The position numbers and the translations under genes were made by a program. From Rubrivivax sp. (GTDB taxonomy: Bacteria; Pseudomonadota; Gammaproteobacteria; Burkholderiales; Burkholderiaceae_C): a stretch of 64,000 bases of DNA. Location of the stretch: NCBI GenBank assembly GCA_030681795.1, contig JAUXRG010000098.1, positions 1-64,000 on the forward strand. The letters run 5' to 3'. Below, one piece after another: positions 48,896 through 58,819 of the stretch. How positions within the stretch are numbered: position 1 is the stretch's first letter; each line of letters begins with the position of its first letter. A model generated the notes under the pieces. It had not been told where the DNA came from and made no database searches. It saw nothing but the letters and a program-made list of their open reading frames with translations.

Positions 48896-49521
48896 CAGAT
48901 CAATACCTGTGAGGCGCCGTCGAGCTGGCTCACCCGGCCGTCTTCGAGCTGCAGCTTGCCCTGCACGAACCAGCGTATGGCCTGCGGGTAGATCACATGC
49001 TCGGTGGCCAGCACGCGCTCGGCCAGCGTGTGCTCGTCGTCGCCCGGGCGCACCGGCACCACACTTTGCATGACGATGGGGCCGTGGTCGAGTTCCGGCG
49101 TCACGAAATGAACCGTGGCCCCGACCGCCTTGCACCCGGCCTGCAGCGCACGGCGGTGCGTGTGCAGCCCCGGGAAGGCCGGCAGCAGCGAGGGGTGGAT
49201 ATTCAGCATCCGCCCCTCGTAATGCCGCACGAAAGCCGCACCGAGGATGCGCATGAAGCCGGCGAGCACCAGCAAGTCGGGCTCGAAGCCGTCGATCACG
49301 CGTGCCAGCTCGGTCTCGAAGGCCTCGCGCGTGGCGAACGCCTTGTGGTCGACCACCGCCGTCGCGATGCCGTGCGCGGCGGCGAACTGCAAGCCCTGGG
49401 CTTCGGCGCGGTTGGCGACGACCGCGGCCACTTGGGCCGGCCAGCCCTGCTCGGCACAGCGCTGGACGATGGCCTCCATGTTGGAGCCGCGGCCGGAAAT
49501 CAGAATGACGATGCGTTTCAT
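48895..49521 (-). CDS. purN: Phosphoribosylglycinamide formyltransferase
   Basis: A 208-aa enzyme transferring a formyl group from 10-formyl-THF to GAR in purine synthesis. LISGRGSNMEAI and RMLNIHPSLLPAFPG are family motifs, with the catalytic Asn/His/Asp set present (HPSLLPAF, GPIVMQ). Same purine pathway as purL in this window, but unlinked. Divergent from trpS. Confidence 0.96.
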   Translation of the reverse strand: MKRIVILISGRGSNMEAIVQRCAEQGWPAQVAAVVANRAEAQGLQFAAAHGIATAVVDHKAFATREAFETELARVIDGFEPDLLVLAGFMRILGAAFVRHYEGRMLNIHPSLLPAFPGLHTHRRALQAGCKAVGATVHFVTPELDHGPIVMQSVVPVRPGDDEHTLAERVLATEHVIYPQAIRWFVQGKLQLEDGRVSQLDGASQVLI

Positions 49522-49633
49522 GAGTCGGTGTCGATGCGCCCTCAGGCGCCGGGCAGTGTAGGCGCAGCCTGACGGGGGCCAGCTGCGCGGCATCCCTGAG
49601 ACAATCGCGGCCGTCCCATCACGACCGACCCCC

Positions 49634-50842
49634 ATGCGATCGAGAGTCCTCTCCGGCATGCGCCCCACCGGCGCCCTGCACCTCGGCCACTACCACGGCG
49701 CGCTGAAGAACTGGGTGCGCCTGCAGCAGGAGCATGACTGCTTCTTCTTCGTCGCCGACTGGCACGCGCTGACCACGCACTACGAAGAACGCGGCGTGAT
49801 GGAGCGCTATGTCTACGACATGGTCATCGACTGGATCGCCGCCGGGCTGGACCCCGAGGCCTGCACGATCTTCATCCAGAGCCGCCTGCCCGAGCACGCC
49901 GAGCTCTTCACGCTGCTGGCCATGGGCACGCCGCTGGGCTGGCTGGAGCGCGTGCCGACCTACAAGGACCAGATCGACAAGCTCAAGGACCGCGACCTGG
50001 CCACCTACGGCTTCCTCGGCTACCCGCTGCTGCAGGCCGCCGACATCCTGATCTACCGCGCCAACTACGTGCCCGTGGGCGAGGACCAGGCCTCGCACGT
50101 GGAGCTCACGCGTGAAGTCGCGCGCCGTTTCAACAACCTGTACGGCCGCGCCAGCGATTTCGAAACGCGCATCGCCGCCGCGCTGGCCAAGCTGAGCAAG
50201 GACGACGCGCGCTACTACGGCAAGCAGCGCAAGGCCTTCGGCGAGACCGGCAGCGCCGAGGCGCTGGCCAAGGGCGAAGGCCTGGTGCGCCGGGCCGCCG
50301 ACACTGTCGCGGGCTGGGCGGCCGAGGACACCGAATTGCTGCTCGGGCACCTGAAGGGCAGCGGCAAGAGCATCCTCACCGAGCCGCAGGCGCTGCATAC
50401 CGAGGTCACCCGGCTGCCCGGCCTGGACGGCGCGAAGATGAGCAAGAGCTACGGCAATGCCATCCTGATGCGCGACGAGCCGGCCGAAGTGACGAAGAAA
50501 GTGCGCGGCATGACCACCGACCCGGCCCGCATGCGCCGCACCGACCCCGGCGACCCCGCGAAATGCCCGGTGTGGCAGTTCCACCAGGTCTATAGCGACC
50601 TGGCGACGCGCGACTGGGTCGTGCAGGGCTGCAAGAGCGCGGGCATCGGCTGCCTGGATTGCAAGCAGCCGGTGATCGACGCCATCGTCAAGGAACAGCA
50701 GCCCTGGCGCGAGCGCGCCGAAAGCTACCTGGCCAACCCCAAGCAGGTGCACTGGATCGTCGAGATGGGCACCGAACGCGCGCGCACGGTGGCCAAGCAG
50801 ACCATGAAGGATGTGCGCGACGCCATGGGCCTGTCCTACTGA
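49634..50842 (+). CDS. trpS: Tryptophanyl-tRNA synthetase
   Basis: A 402-aa class I synthetase charging tRNA-Trp. The HIGH-like motif is GALHLGHYHGAL and the KMSKS motif is AKMSKS. The insertion-containing, 400-residue form is longer than the roughly 335-residue E. coli enzyme. Convergent with the PLD-family gene, 21 nt apart, with no clear terminator. Confidence 0.95.
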   Translation: MRSRVLSGMRPTGALHLGHYHGALKNWVRLQQEHDCFFFVADWHALTTHYEERGVMERYVYDMVIDWIAAGLDPEACTIFIQSRLPEHAELFTLLAMGTPLGWLERVPTYKDQIDKLKDRDLATYGFLGYPLLQAADILIYRANYVPVGEDQASHVELTREVARRFNNLYGRASDFETRIAAALAKLSKDDARYYGKQRKAFGETGSAEALAKGEGLVRRAADTVAGWAAEDTELLLGHLKGSGKSILTEPQALHTEVTRLPGLDGAKMSKSYGNAILMRDEPAEVTKKVRGMTTDPARMRRTDPGDPAKCPVWQFHQVYSDLATRDWVVQGCKSAGIGCLDCKQPVIDAIVKEQQPWRERAESYLANPKQVHWIVEMGTERARTVAKQTMKDVRDAMGLSY

Positions 50843-50863
50843 CGCCGCCGCGACCCCGGGGAT

Positions 50864-52579
50864 CTACGCGCTGAAGAGCTTGCGGTCGCGCATCTTGGGT
50901 CCGTCGCGGTAGTGATCGGCCCACCAGGGCTCTTCGCCCGGCGCGCGCGGCGGCCGCTTCAAGGTGAGCGGCTGGCGTGAGCGCGTGGCCTGGGCCTGCT
51001 TGACGCGGAAGCGGTAGTGGTCGAAGAGGCCCAGCGCCTCGATCATGTAGGCCACGGCCACGCGCCGGTTGCGGATGAGCAGCAGGTTCTCGCCGTTCTT
51101 CAAGTCGGCCGCACCCGAGAAGTTGTACGAGCCGGTATAGACCCGCGCCGTGGGCTTGTCGAAATCGATCACCACGAACTTGTGGTGCATGCGCACGCCG
51201 GCGCCGCCCACCGGCTCGCGCCGGAACGGCTGCGGCACATTGGCGCCCAGCGCCGCCGGGCTCAGCGGGGCTTCGTTGCCGTCGGGCGTGACCAGCACGA
51301 TGCCGCCCAGCGGCTGGTCGGCCATGCCATAGACGAAGCGCGTCTTGTCCTGCGTGACCTGCGTGATCGCGTTCTTCACGACACCGGGGGTGATGGACAG
51401 GAAGGCCAGCGAATAGAACAGGCTCGAGCGCGTGCCGGCGATATCCTGGCCGATGCCGGCGAGCAGCGCGTTGGCGCTGCCGTGCGGTGAGAACGCAACC
51501 TGCACGCGGATGTCCTTCAGGCCCAGCGGCGTCCAGGTCGCCGATGCGGTGGCGGCAAAGTCGGCCGGCTTGTCGCTGGCCCAATAGGCTTCGAACGCGG
51601 CGGCGAAGATCGCCACCGGCCGCTGGCCGCTGAGCACGATGGCGTTGTTGGACTGGACGTAAAGCCCGCGCCACGACAGGTTGGTGGAACCGCACACCAC
51701 CTTCTTCACCGCCGGGCCATCGACGACGATCGTCTTGTTGTGCTGCAGGCCCCCCAGGTGCTGGCGCTTGACGTGGGGCGCGCCCGCTGAAGCCGCCAGG
51801 CGCGCCTCGGCCTGGGTTTCAGCCGAACCGGGTTTGCCGTGGGCGCCGTCGTCGTCGATGATGAGCCTGAGCCGCGGGCCCAGGCGTTCGAGCCGCTGCA
51901 CGATGGCGGGCTCGTTGAGGTCGTAGGCGATCACGCGGACCTGCGCCTGGGGGTCGGCCAGTGCCAGGTCCAGCGTTTCCAGCAAGGCGCTGCGCGCCTC
52001 GAAACCCATCCACGCATACGCCTTCTCGGCCCTGGGGTGGGTGGGCACGAAGTCCAGCCCGCGCTCGGCCTTGTCGGGCAGCAAGGTGCTGATGTCGCCC
52101 TCGTCGCCGTAGGTATCGACGAAGGCCTGCGACGAGATGAAGCCGCGCGTGAAGCTGACATTCAGGCGGCCGGGGTAGGTTTCGCGGCGCAGTTCCAGCG
52201 CGGCTTCTTGCGCCTGGCCGTAGCTGAGTTTGTCCTTGGCGTCCATGAACACCGGCGTGACGCGGTAGGTGAAGGCGCCCGGCAGCTCGGCGTTGAACGG
52301 GAAGTGGACCCAGCGGAACATCTGGATCGGTGACAGCCAGGTGGCCAGCCGCTTGGCGTCGACCGTGCCGTCGGCGCGCGCAAAACCCAGGCGGTTGGGC
52401 AGGTTCAGCCAGCGCGGCTTGCCGGGCTCCTGGTACTGGATGGCAAAGCCCACGAAGTCCTGCGGCGGCTCGCCCCGGCGCCAGTTCATCGCCAGCAGCG
52501 CGCGGCCCTCGCCGCGGTGGATCTTGAGCGTGAACAGCGCCTGGGCGTTGCTGCCGCTGACCTGGAAGTCGGTTGCCAT
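50864..52579 (-). CDS. Phospholipase D-family protein
   Basis: A 571-aa protein with two HKD motifs, QHNKTIVVDG (about residue 280) and MHHKFVVIDF (about 465), so the pseudo-dimeric PLD fold is complete. An N-terminal beta-rich region (1-110) is unrecognised. No signal peptide is visible. The substrate could be a phospholipid or nucleic acid; nothing here decides. Confidence 0.85.
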   Translation of the reverse strand: MATDFQVSGSNAQALFTLKIHRGEGRALLAMNWRRGEPPQDFVGFAIQYQEPGKPRWLNLPNRLGFARADGTVDAKRLATWLSPIQMFRWVHFPFNAELPGAFTYRVTPVFMDAKDKLSYGQAQEAALELRRETYPGRLNVSFTRGFISSQAFVDTYGDEGDISTLLPDKAERGLDFVPTHPRAEKAYAWMGFEARSALLETLDLALADPQAQVRVIAYDLNEPAIVQRLERLGPRLRLIIDDDGAHGKPGSAETQAEARLAASAGAPHVKRQHLGGLQHNKTIVVDGPAVKKVVCGSTNLSWRGLYVQSNNAIVLSGQRPVAIFAAAFEAYWASDKPADFAATASATWTPLGLKDIRVQVAFSPHGSANALLAGIGQDIAGTRSSLFYSLAFLSITPGVVKNAITQVTQDKTRFVYGMADQPLGGIVLVTPDGNEAPLSPAALGANVPQPFRREPVGGAGVRMHHKFVVIDFDKPTARVYTGSYNFSGAADLKNGENLLLIRNRRVAVAYMIEALGLFDHYRFRVKQAQATRSRQPLTLKRPPRAPGEEPWWADHYRDGPKMRDRKLFSA

Positions 52580-52643
52580 GCTGAGCTCCTGGGCGGGACG
52601 ACCGCCTCATCGTAGGCCGGGGCGGCGGCGCTCGATATCCCGT

Positions 52644-54194
52644 TCATGCAAAGCGGCCCTGCAGGAACCAGTTCACCTCGCCGCGCTCGCCCGGCAGCCG
52701 GCCGCGGTAGACCCACACCAGCGAGCCGTCCGCGGCCTGGGCGATGAAGTAGTCGCGTGCCACCGGGGTGTCGTCCCACCAGCCGGCCTCGATGCGCTCG
52801 GGGCCGCTCACCAGTTGCAGCGGCCGGCCGTCGAGCAGCGGCAGCGCCTCGCGCTCGGCCAGCGGCAGCGGTTCGGGCCACAGCCAGACGGGGCGGTGCA
52901 AGGGCAGCGCGGGCTCGACCCGTTCCACGCGCAGTTCGGTGGCCATGGCCGTGGCCGCAAGAGCCGCAGAGGCCGCCGTGCCGCCCTGCGCCGGCACGGC
53001 GCGGCTGGCGCGCTCGGGGCGGTGGTCGGCCACCGCCTCCAGGCGCTGCACCTGGGCGTCGCCCAGCCGCGCGCGCAGCCGCTCGAGCAAGCGTGTCAAG
53101 CCCTCGGCCTGGCTGGCGCGGGTGGGAAAGAGCTCGCCATTGGGGGCGTGGCCGGCCACGAGTTGGCTGCAGTGCAGCTGCAGCTCGAGCGTGGGCGCGG
53201 CCAGCTCCACGCGCGCCAGCCGCTCGCGCAGCAGGGTTTGCAGGTGCGCGGCGTCCCCTGCGGGCTCGGCCAGCTCGACGCGCAATTCGGTGGCCTCGGC
53301 GGTGGTCTGGTGACGCCGTGGCTCGTGGCGCATGCGCAAGGTGAAGGCGCCCACGCGCGCGTGCCGCGCCTGCGCCCAGGCCACCAGCCGCGCCAGCAGC
53401 ACCGCCGCCCCGTACAGCACCTGCTCGGTGCTGTCGGCACGGGCGAAAAGCTCGAGCCGGCTTTCGAACACCGCCGGCAGTTCGAGCCAGCGCCGCGAGT
53501 CGGCCTGCAGGCCGAGCGCGCGGTCCAGCTCATCGAGCAATTCTTCGCCGAAGCGCCGCGCCAGGCCCGCGCGCGGCAGCCGGCTCAGGTCGGACAGCGT
53601 GTGCAGACCCATGCCCTGCAGCGCCTGCCCGTGCTCGCGGCTGGAGTTCAGCAGCCCCAAGGGCGCGGCGGCCAGCAGGGCTTGCAGCGCACTCAGGCGC
53701 GTGGCGTGCGCGCCGAGCACGAGGTCGCCACGGCCGGCAGGGTGCCACTGCGCCAGCAGCGCCGCGCCCAGCGCGCTGGGCGCGGCCGCCACCTGCACCT
53801 GGTGGCCCAGCGGCGCCAGCGCCGCGGCCAGCCGCTGGCGCAGCGCCGCCAGGCCGCCGAACAGGCGCAGGCTGGCCTGCACTTCCAGCAGCACGGTTTG
53901 CGTGTCCTGCAGCGTCACGGCCGGCGTGAAGGCCAGTGCGGCATGCGCCACCGCCTGCAGCGCGGCGGCGTCGCGCGCGGCGTCGCTCTCGGCCAGCAGC
54001 AGGTCGGCCGCCAGCGCCAAGGCCGTGCTGCGTTTGAGGCCCGGCTCGAGCCCGCGCTCGGCCGCGGCCGTATTCACGCTGTGCACGCGGTGCTCGGCGA
54101 TCAGCGCCACCGGGCACGCATGGGCTTGCGCCGGTAGCGTGGCGCAGAAGGCCTCCAGCGAAAGCCGCGGCAGATGCAGGGCGAGCCACAGCAT
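52644..54194 (-). CDS. imuB: Mutagenesis protein ImuB (inactive Y-family polymerase)
   Basis: A 516-aa Y-family polymerase-like protein. The palm acidic residues of active DinB are missing, e.g. the N-terminal strand reads LWLALHLPRLSLEAF with no Asp. The C-terminal half has the conserved RPLQLVSGPERIEAGWW segment of ImuB. It acts as a clamp-bound adaptor with ImuA and DnaE2 in SOS mutagenesis. Gap to imuA is 50 nt. DnaE2 is not in the window. Confidence 0.92.
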   Translation of the reverse strand: MLWLALHLPRLSLEAFCATLPAQAHACPVALIAEHRVHSVNTAAAERGLEPGLKRSTALALAADLLLAESDAARDAAALQAVAHAALAFTPAVTLQDTQTVLLEVQASLRLFGGLAALRQRLAAALAPLGHQVQVAAAPSALGAALLAQWHPAGRGDLVLGAHATRLSALQALLAAAPLGLLNSSREHGQALQGMGLHTLSDLSRLPRAGLARRFGEELLDELDRALGLQADSRRWLELPAVFESRLELFARADSTEQVLYGAAVLLARLVAWAQARHARVGAFTLRMRHEPRRHQTTAEATELRVELAEPAGDAAHLQTLLRERLARVELAAPTLELQLHCSQLVAGHAPNGELFPTRASQAEGLTRLLERLRARLGDAQVQRLEAVADHRPERASRAVPAQGGTAASAALAATAMATELRVERVEPALPLHRPVWLWPEPLPLAEREALPLLDGRPLQLVSGPERIEAGWWDDTPVARDYFIAQAADGSLVWVYRGRLPGERGEVNWFLQGRFA

Positions 54195-54244
54195 GGTGGG
54201 CCTCTAGTGGCGGGCCTGGTCGGGTGTCTTGCGGGCTGAAGGCG

Positions 54245-55051
54245 CTACGGCGACAGCGCCCCGTGCGCGGCCGCCTGCGCGCCGGCCCACGCCGGCGCGG
54301 CCCTGCGCGAGGCCCGCGCCAGCGCCGGCGCCGACAGCACCGGCGCCAGGGCCAGCGTGAGCGGCTGCGCCAGCGGCGGGCCGCGGCGTTTGATCAGGGC
54401 CACGCGCAGCAGGTCGGGCCCGGCGCTGGCCAGCCGCAGCCGCAGCGGTGCGGCGCTGGGCGGGATCATGGCCGCGGCCCCCTGCCGCGTGTGCACCTGC
54501 ATCTCGCGCAACAGGAAGACCGGACCGTCGTGCCCCTGCGCGGCGAGCTGCAGGCGGCGCAGCGCATCGGCCGGCAGCCGCGCCGGCAGCCAGGCCAGCA
54601 CGGCGCCGAGGTGGCCGCTCTTGAGTGCGTGCTCCAGCGCCCACAGGGTGTCGGCGGCGGGCAGCCGCTGCGGCGTGCGGGCCACCGCCCTCACCCCTTT
54701 CGGCTCGTGCCGGGCGCGCACCACCACCAACTGCCGCAGGTCCAGGCCCAGCGCCGCGAGCGCCCAGGCGCAAGGCGAGGCCGGCGGGTCGAACCACATC
54801 AGGCTGCGTTGCTGGCGCTGCAGCGCCGCCAGCACCGGCGCGAGCAGGCGCAGCTCACCGACACCGGGGTGCGGCAGCAGCAGTTCGGTGAGCACGCGCG
54901 CCGGCCAGCCGCCACCGGGCAACTGGGCGTCGAGCTCGGCGTAGCCGCTGGGCACCACGGCCTCGCGGGGGCAGGCCAGTTGATGGGCGCGCCACAGGGC
55001 GGGATGCAGTTCTTCAGGGGCGCGCGCCGAAGGGAGAAGGGAAAGAGTCAC
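54245..55051 (-). CDS. imuA: Mutagenesis protein ImuA
   Basis: A 268-aa RecA/SulA-fold-like protein. The N-terminal ELHPALWRAHQLA and ALDAQLPGGGW segments match ImuA. It supports the ImuB-DnaE2 translesion complex. The start is GTG at 55051, and no better ATG exists. An excellent SOS box begins 8 bp upstream, so expression should be LexA-controlled. Confidence 0.9.
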   Translation of the reverse strand: MTLSLLPSARAPEELHPALWRAHQLACPREAVVPSGYAELDAQLPGGGWPARVLTELLLPHPGVGELRLLAPVLAALQRQQRSLMWFDPPASPCAWALAALGLDLRQLVVVRARHEPKGVRAVARTPQRLPAADTLWALEHALKSGHLGAVLAWLPARLPADALRRLQLAAQGHDGPVFLLREMQVHTRQGAAAMIPPSAAPLRLRLASAGPDLLRVALIKRRGPPLAQPLTLALAPVLSAPALARASRRAAPAWAGAQAAAHGALSP

Positions 55052-55059
55052 CAGGGTGA

Positions 55060-55075
55060 CTGTATGTTTATACAG
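55060..55075 (-). promoter_or_regulatory. SOS (LexA) box of imuA
   Basis: CTGTATGTTTATACAG is an exact CTGT-N8-ACAG, extended to 8-bp arms (TGACTGTA and TACAGTCA, 55057-55078). On the minus strand a TATAAA-like -10 element lies inside it. It is only 8 bp from the GTG start. Confidence 0.88.
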
Positions 55076-55194
55076 TCATCACCGCAAGCGCCCGACTTCT
55101 CACCCAAACTCTCACCCGACACCTCGATGCGAATACTCAATTCACGCCGCCAGCGATCAAACCGGGGGTCCACCGCCTGACCCATACTCACAGC

Positions 55195-56892
55195 ATGCTC
55201 TCCGAGACCCTCGTCACTGCGCGCGACCTGGGGCGCTTGAACGAGATCGCCGGCGTCCTGGTGCGCCATGGCCTGGGCGACACCGTGCGCCGCCTCGGGC
55301 TGGCCGACGCGCTGGCCAGCGCCGGCCATGTGCTGCACCGCGAGCACGCGGCCGATCTCGCGCGGCTGGCGCCGCCGGTGCAGGTGCGCATGGCCATGGA
55401 GGAGCTCGGCCCGACCTTCGTCAAGCTCGGCCAGATCCTCGCCGGCCGCGCCGACCTCTTCGGCCCGGAGTGGATCGCCGAGTTCGCCAAGCTGCACAGC
55501 CGCGTGCCCGCGGTGCCGCTGGACGAGTTGCGCCCGCAGCTGCGCGAGGACCTGGGCGCCGAGCCCGAGTCCGTATTCGCGCGCTTCGACACCGAGCCGC
55601 TGGCCGGCGCCTCCATCGCCCAGGTCCACCGCGCGCAACTCAAGGACGGCACCGAGGTCATCGTGAAGATCCGCCGGCCCGGCATCCGCGACAAGATCGA
55701 AGCCGATCTGCGCCTGCTCGACCGCGCCGCCGCACTCGCCGAAACCAAGCTGCCGGCCCTCAAGCCCTACGGCCCGACGCGGCTGGTGCGCGAGTTCGCG
55801 CGCTCGCTGCAGCGCGAGCTCGATTTCGCCAGCGAATGCCGCAGCGCCGAGCGCATTGCCACCCACCTGGCGACTCTGCCCTTCGTGGTCATCCCGCGCG
55901 CGCACTGGGCGTACACAGGCGAGCGCATCAACGTGCAGGATTTCATCGACGGCATCCCGGGTGGCGAGCTGGCGCGCCTGCGCGAAGCCGGTCTGGACCC
56001 CGCGCTGCTGGCACGCCGCGGCGCGCAGGCGGTGCTCAAGATGATCGTCGAGGACGGCTTCTTCCACGCCGATCCGCACCCCGGCAACGTCTTCTACCTG
56101 CCTGGCAATCGTCTGGCCTTCATCGATTTCGGCATGGTCGGGCGGCTCTCGGCGCGGCGGCGCGAAGAGCTGCTGCAGCTGCTGCTGGGCCTGGTGGAAC
56201 GCCAGCCCCAGGCGGTGGCCGACGTGCTGCTGGAGTGGACCGGTGACGACCACCGCATCGACCTGGGCCAGCTCGAAGCCGAGATCGAAGCCTTCGTCGA
56301 CCAGTACCACGGCACGCCGCTGGCGCAGCTCAGCCTGGCGGGCATGCTCACCGATGTCACCGCCATCCTGCGCGAACACCGCCTGGCCCTGCCCGCCGAC
56401 CTGGCGCTGCTGATCAAGGCCTTCATCTCGCTCGAGGGCATGGGGCGCGGCCTGGACCCCGGCTTCCACATGGCCAGCGAGGCCCTGCCCATCCTGCGCC
56501 AGGTGCTGCGCGCGCGCTACCACCCCAAGGCCTTGGCGCGTCGGTCATGGCAGTCGCTGCGCGGCGCCCTGGCCTTCGTCGAGCGCTTGCCGCAGGACCT
56601 CTCGCGCGTGCTGCGCAATGCGCGCAGCGGGCGCTGGCACCTGGGGCTGGAGCTCGCCCACCTCAAGCGCGTGGGCGACCAGATCGACCGCGCGGCCAGC
56701 CGCGTGGCCATCGCGCTGGTGATTGCCGCGCTCATCATCGGCTCGTCGATCGTCATGACGGTCTCCGGCGGCCCCACGCTGTTCGGCCTGCCGGCCTTCG
56801 GCTTCCTGGGTTTCAGTGGCGCCGTGCTGGGTGCGCTGTGGCTGGTGCGCTCGATCCGGCAGGGCGGCCGGCACGACGACGCCGCACCCTGA
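55195..56892 (+). CDS. ABC1/UbiB-family atypical kinase
   Basis: A 565-aa membrane-associated protein of the UbiB/COQ8 family. KLGQILAGR is the KxGQ motif, GASIAQVH the Ala-rich loop, ADPHPGNVF and AFIDFGMVG complete the ATP site, and two membrane segments lie at the end (about 503-545). UbiB proteins support ubiquinone synthesis, although this subgroup differs from the true UbiB. It follows imuA divergently. Confidence 0.85.
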   Translation: MLSETLVTARDLGRLNEIAGVLVRHGLGDTVRRLGLADALASAGHVLHREHAADLARLAPPVQVRMAMEELGPTFVKLGQILAGRADLFGPEWIAEFAKLHSRVPAVPLDELRPQLREDLGAEPESVFARFDTEPLAGASIAQVHRAQLKDGTEVIVKIRRPGIRDKIEADLRLLDRAAALAETKLPALKPYGPTRLVREFARSLQRELDFASECRSAERIATHLATLPFVVIPRAHWAYTGERINVQDFIDGIPGGELARLREAGLDPALLARRGAQAVLKMIVEDGFFHADPHPGNVFYLPGNRLAFIDFGMVGRLSARRREELLQLLLGLVERQPQAVADVLLEWTGDDHRIDLGQLEAEIEAFVDQYHGTPLAQLSLAGMLTDVTAILREHRLALPADLALLIKAFISLEGMGRGLDPGFHMASEALPILRQVLRARYHPKALARRSWQSLRGALAFVERLPQDLSRVLRNARSGRWHLGLELAHLKRVGDQIDRAASRVAIALVIAALIIGSSIVMTVSGGPTLFGLPAFGFLGFSGAVLGALWLVRSIRQGGRHDDAAP

Positions 56893-57047
56893 GCGGGCCC
56901 GCGGCCCTCTCGGAAGCCGCGCCTGGGACGCGCCTGGGACGCCCCTGCCGAGGACTAGAATCCATCGTGGTTTCGGCAGTCTGGACGGCTCGCCGGCGCG
57001 CCGCAATCCCCATCCATAAACAACTCGCCAACCTACGCGGAGCCCCC

Positions 57048-57554
57048 ATGTCCGTCACACTTGATTTCTCCAAACTCGATCTCATGGATGCGCTCGATCT
57101 GGCCATCCTGATCGAGGTCGAAGCCCGGGATCGCTACGAGACCTTTGCCGAGCAGATCGGTCATCGCGGCGATGGCGATGCCGCGTCGGTCTTCGACTTG
57201 ATGGCCCGGGCCGAAGCCAAGCATGGGGAGCAGCTCGGCGAACAGCGCCAAGCCCTCTTCGGCGACAAGCCGGTGCGCGTGAGCAGCGCCGTGATCTTCA
57301 ACGTCGAGGCGCCGGAGTTCGGCGCGCCGCGCTGGGACATGTCACCGCTGAAGGCATTTCGGCTGGCACTGTCTTCGGAAGAAAAGGCCTTTGCGTTCTA
57401 CGACAAGGCCCTCAAGCACGTGACCGATCCTTCCGTGAGCAAGCTGTTCGCCGAGCTCCGCGACGAGGAGACCGAGCACGTGCGCATGATCAAGGACGCG
57501 ATCGCGGCGCTGCCCCCGGGCTCGGACGAGGATCTCGAAAACCTGGACCTCTGA
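57048..57554 (+). CDS. Ferritin-like (rubrerythrin-type) protein
   Basis: A 168-aa four-helix bundle. EVEARDRYETFAEQI, KHGEQLGEQ, SSEEKAFAFYDKAL and RDEETEHVRMIK supply the Glu and His pairs of a dinuclear iron site. No rubredoxin domain. A role in peroxide or iron handling is inferred. The ATG at 57048 lies in a 155-bp gap after the ABC1 kinase. Confidence 0.85.
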   Translation: MSVTLDFSKLDLMDALDLAILIEVEARDRYETFAEQIGHRGDGDAASVFDLMARAEAKHGEQLGEQRQALFGDKPVRVSSAVIFNVEAPEFGAPRWDMSPLKAFRLALSSEEKAFAFYDKALKHVTDPSVSKLFAELRDEETEHVRMIKDAIAALPPGSDEDLENLDL

Positions 57555-57628
57555 TCCGCATCGAGCCGCCCGGTGGCGGCCTGGGGTAGTCTCGACCTCC
57601 TCCTTCCCCCGAAGCAGAGCCGGGTTCG

Positions 57629-58095
57629 ATGATCGACCTCTACACCGCACCCACGCCCAACGGTTGGAAGGTCTCCGTGGCCCTGGAAGAACTGGCCCTG
57701 CCCTACGCCGTGCATGCCGTCGACCTGGCCAAGGGCGAGCAGAAGACCGCGCAGTACCTGCGGCTCAACCCGAATGGCCGCATACCGACCATCGTGGACC
57801 GTGACGAGGGCGACTTCGCGGTCTTCTGCTCGACCGACGGCTGGGAGACAGCGAATGGCTGGCCGGCGACTACTCCATCGCCGACATCGCCCACTGGTGC
57901 TGGGTGCGCACGCACAAGTGGTCGGGTGTGGGCATCGATGGCCTGCCGCACCTGCAGCGCTGGCTGGGGGCGATGAAGGCCCGTCCGGCCTGCCGGCGCC
58001 GCGTCGAAGTGCCTTTCAAAGTGCAGAGTGCCCTCGAAAGCGAGCAGGCCACGCGGGTTTTCGTCGATCGCGCCAGGCAGACCGTGCAACGCTGA
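57629..58095 (+). pseudogene. Glutathione S-transferase with internal deletion and frameshift
   Basis: The N-terminal part (57629-57824: [30 protein letters not shown]) is normal for a GST. After [11 protein letters not shown] about 85 codons of the middle are missing; the C-terminal part continues in another frame as [23 protein letters not shown] and RTHKWSGV up to 58095. The joint is near 57826. It has the YghU/Gst-like layout. Not functional as read. Confidence 0.85.
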
Positions 58096-58122
58096 AGCCA
58101 CGACCCCGAAGGAGACGACCCG

Positions 58123-58755
58123 ATGCTCACGCTGTACGACTTCGCCATGGCGCCCAGCCCGCGGCGCGCACGCCTCCTGCTGGCCGAGAAGGGCGTGGCG
58201 CACGAGACGGTGGTGGTCGACCTGAGGAAGAGCGAACAACTCGGTGACGCCTACCGCGCCATCAACCCGCAATGCACGGTGCCGGCCCTGCGACTGGAGG
58301 ACGGCCAGGTGCTTGGCGACAACGCCGCCATCACGGCCTACCTGGAGGCACGGTTTCCCGAGCCGCCGCTGCTGGGCACCACACCACTGGAAAAGGCCGA
58401 GATCGCGAGCTGGAACTGGCGCGTCGAATTCGAAGGCCTGATGGCTGTGGCCGAGGCGCTGCGCAACAGCGCACCGGCGATGAAGGGTCGCGCGCTGCCG
58501 GGGCCGGACGACTATGCGCAGATCCCCGAGCTGGCACAGCGCGGGCTGGCCCGCCTGGAGCACTTCTTCGCGACCTTGAATGCGCACCTGGCCGAACGCG
58601 AGACGATCGCCGCCGGCGGCTTCAGCATCGCCGACATCACCGCCGTGGTGGCGGTGGACTTCGCGCGCGTGGTGCGCGTCCAGCCCGGCGAAGAGCACCC
58701 GCATTTGCAGCGCTGGCGCGCGGCAATGGCGCGGCGGCCCGCCATGGCGCTATAG
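58123..58755 (+). CDS. Glutathione S-transferase family protein
   Basis: A 210-aa GST. LYDFAMAPSPRRARLLLAEKG is the thioredoxin-like start, GDNAAITAYLE the glutathione segment, and FSIADITAVVAVDF the C-terminal helix motif. Substrate unknown. It lies 27 bp behind the broken GST gene, which may be a decaying neighbour rather than a duplicate; the two sequences differ. Confidence 0.9.
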   Translation: MLTLYDFAMAPSPRRARLLLAEKGVAHETVVVDLRKSEQLGDAYRAINPQCTVPALRLEDGQVLGDNAAITAYLEARFPEPPLLGTTPLEKAEIASWNWRVEFEGLMAVAEALRNSAPAMKGRALPGPDDYAQIPELAQRGLARLEHFFATLNAHLAERETIAAGGFSIADITAVVAVDFARVVRVQPGEEHPHLQRWRAAMARRPAMAL

Positions 58756-58819
58756 CTATGGAGCGCAGGCCGTGGGGACCCCGGGGTCGCCCGGGGTTCG
58801 CCCGCACAATGCGGTCTCG

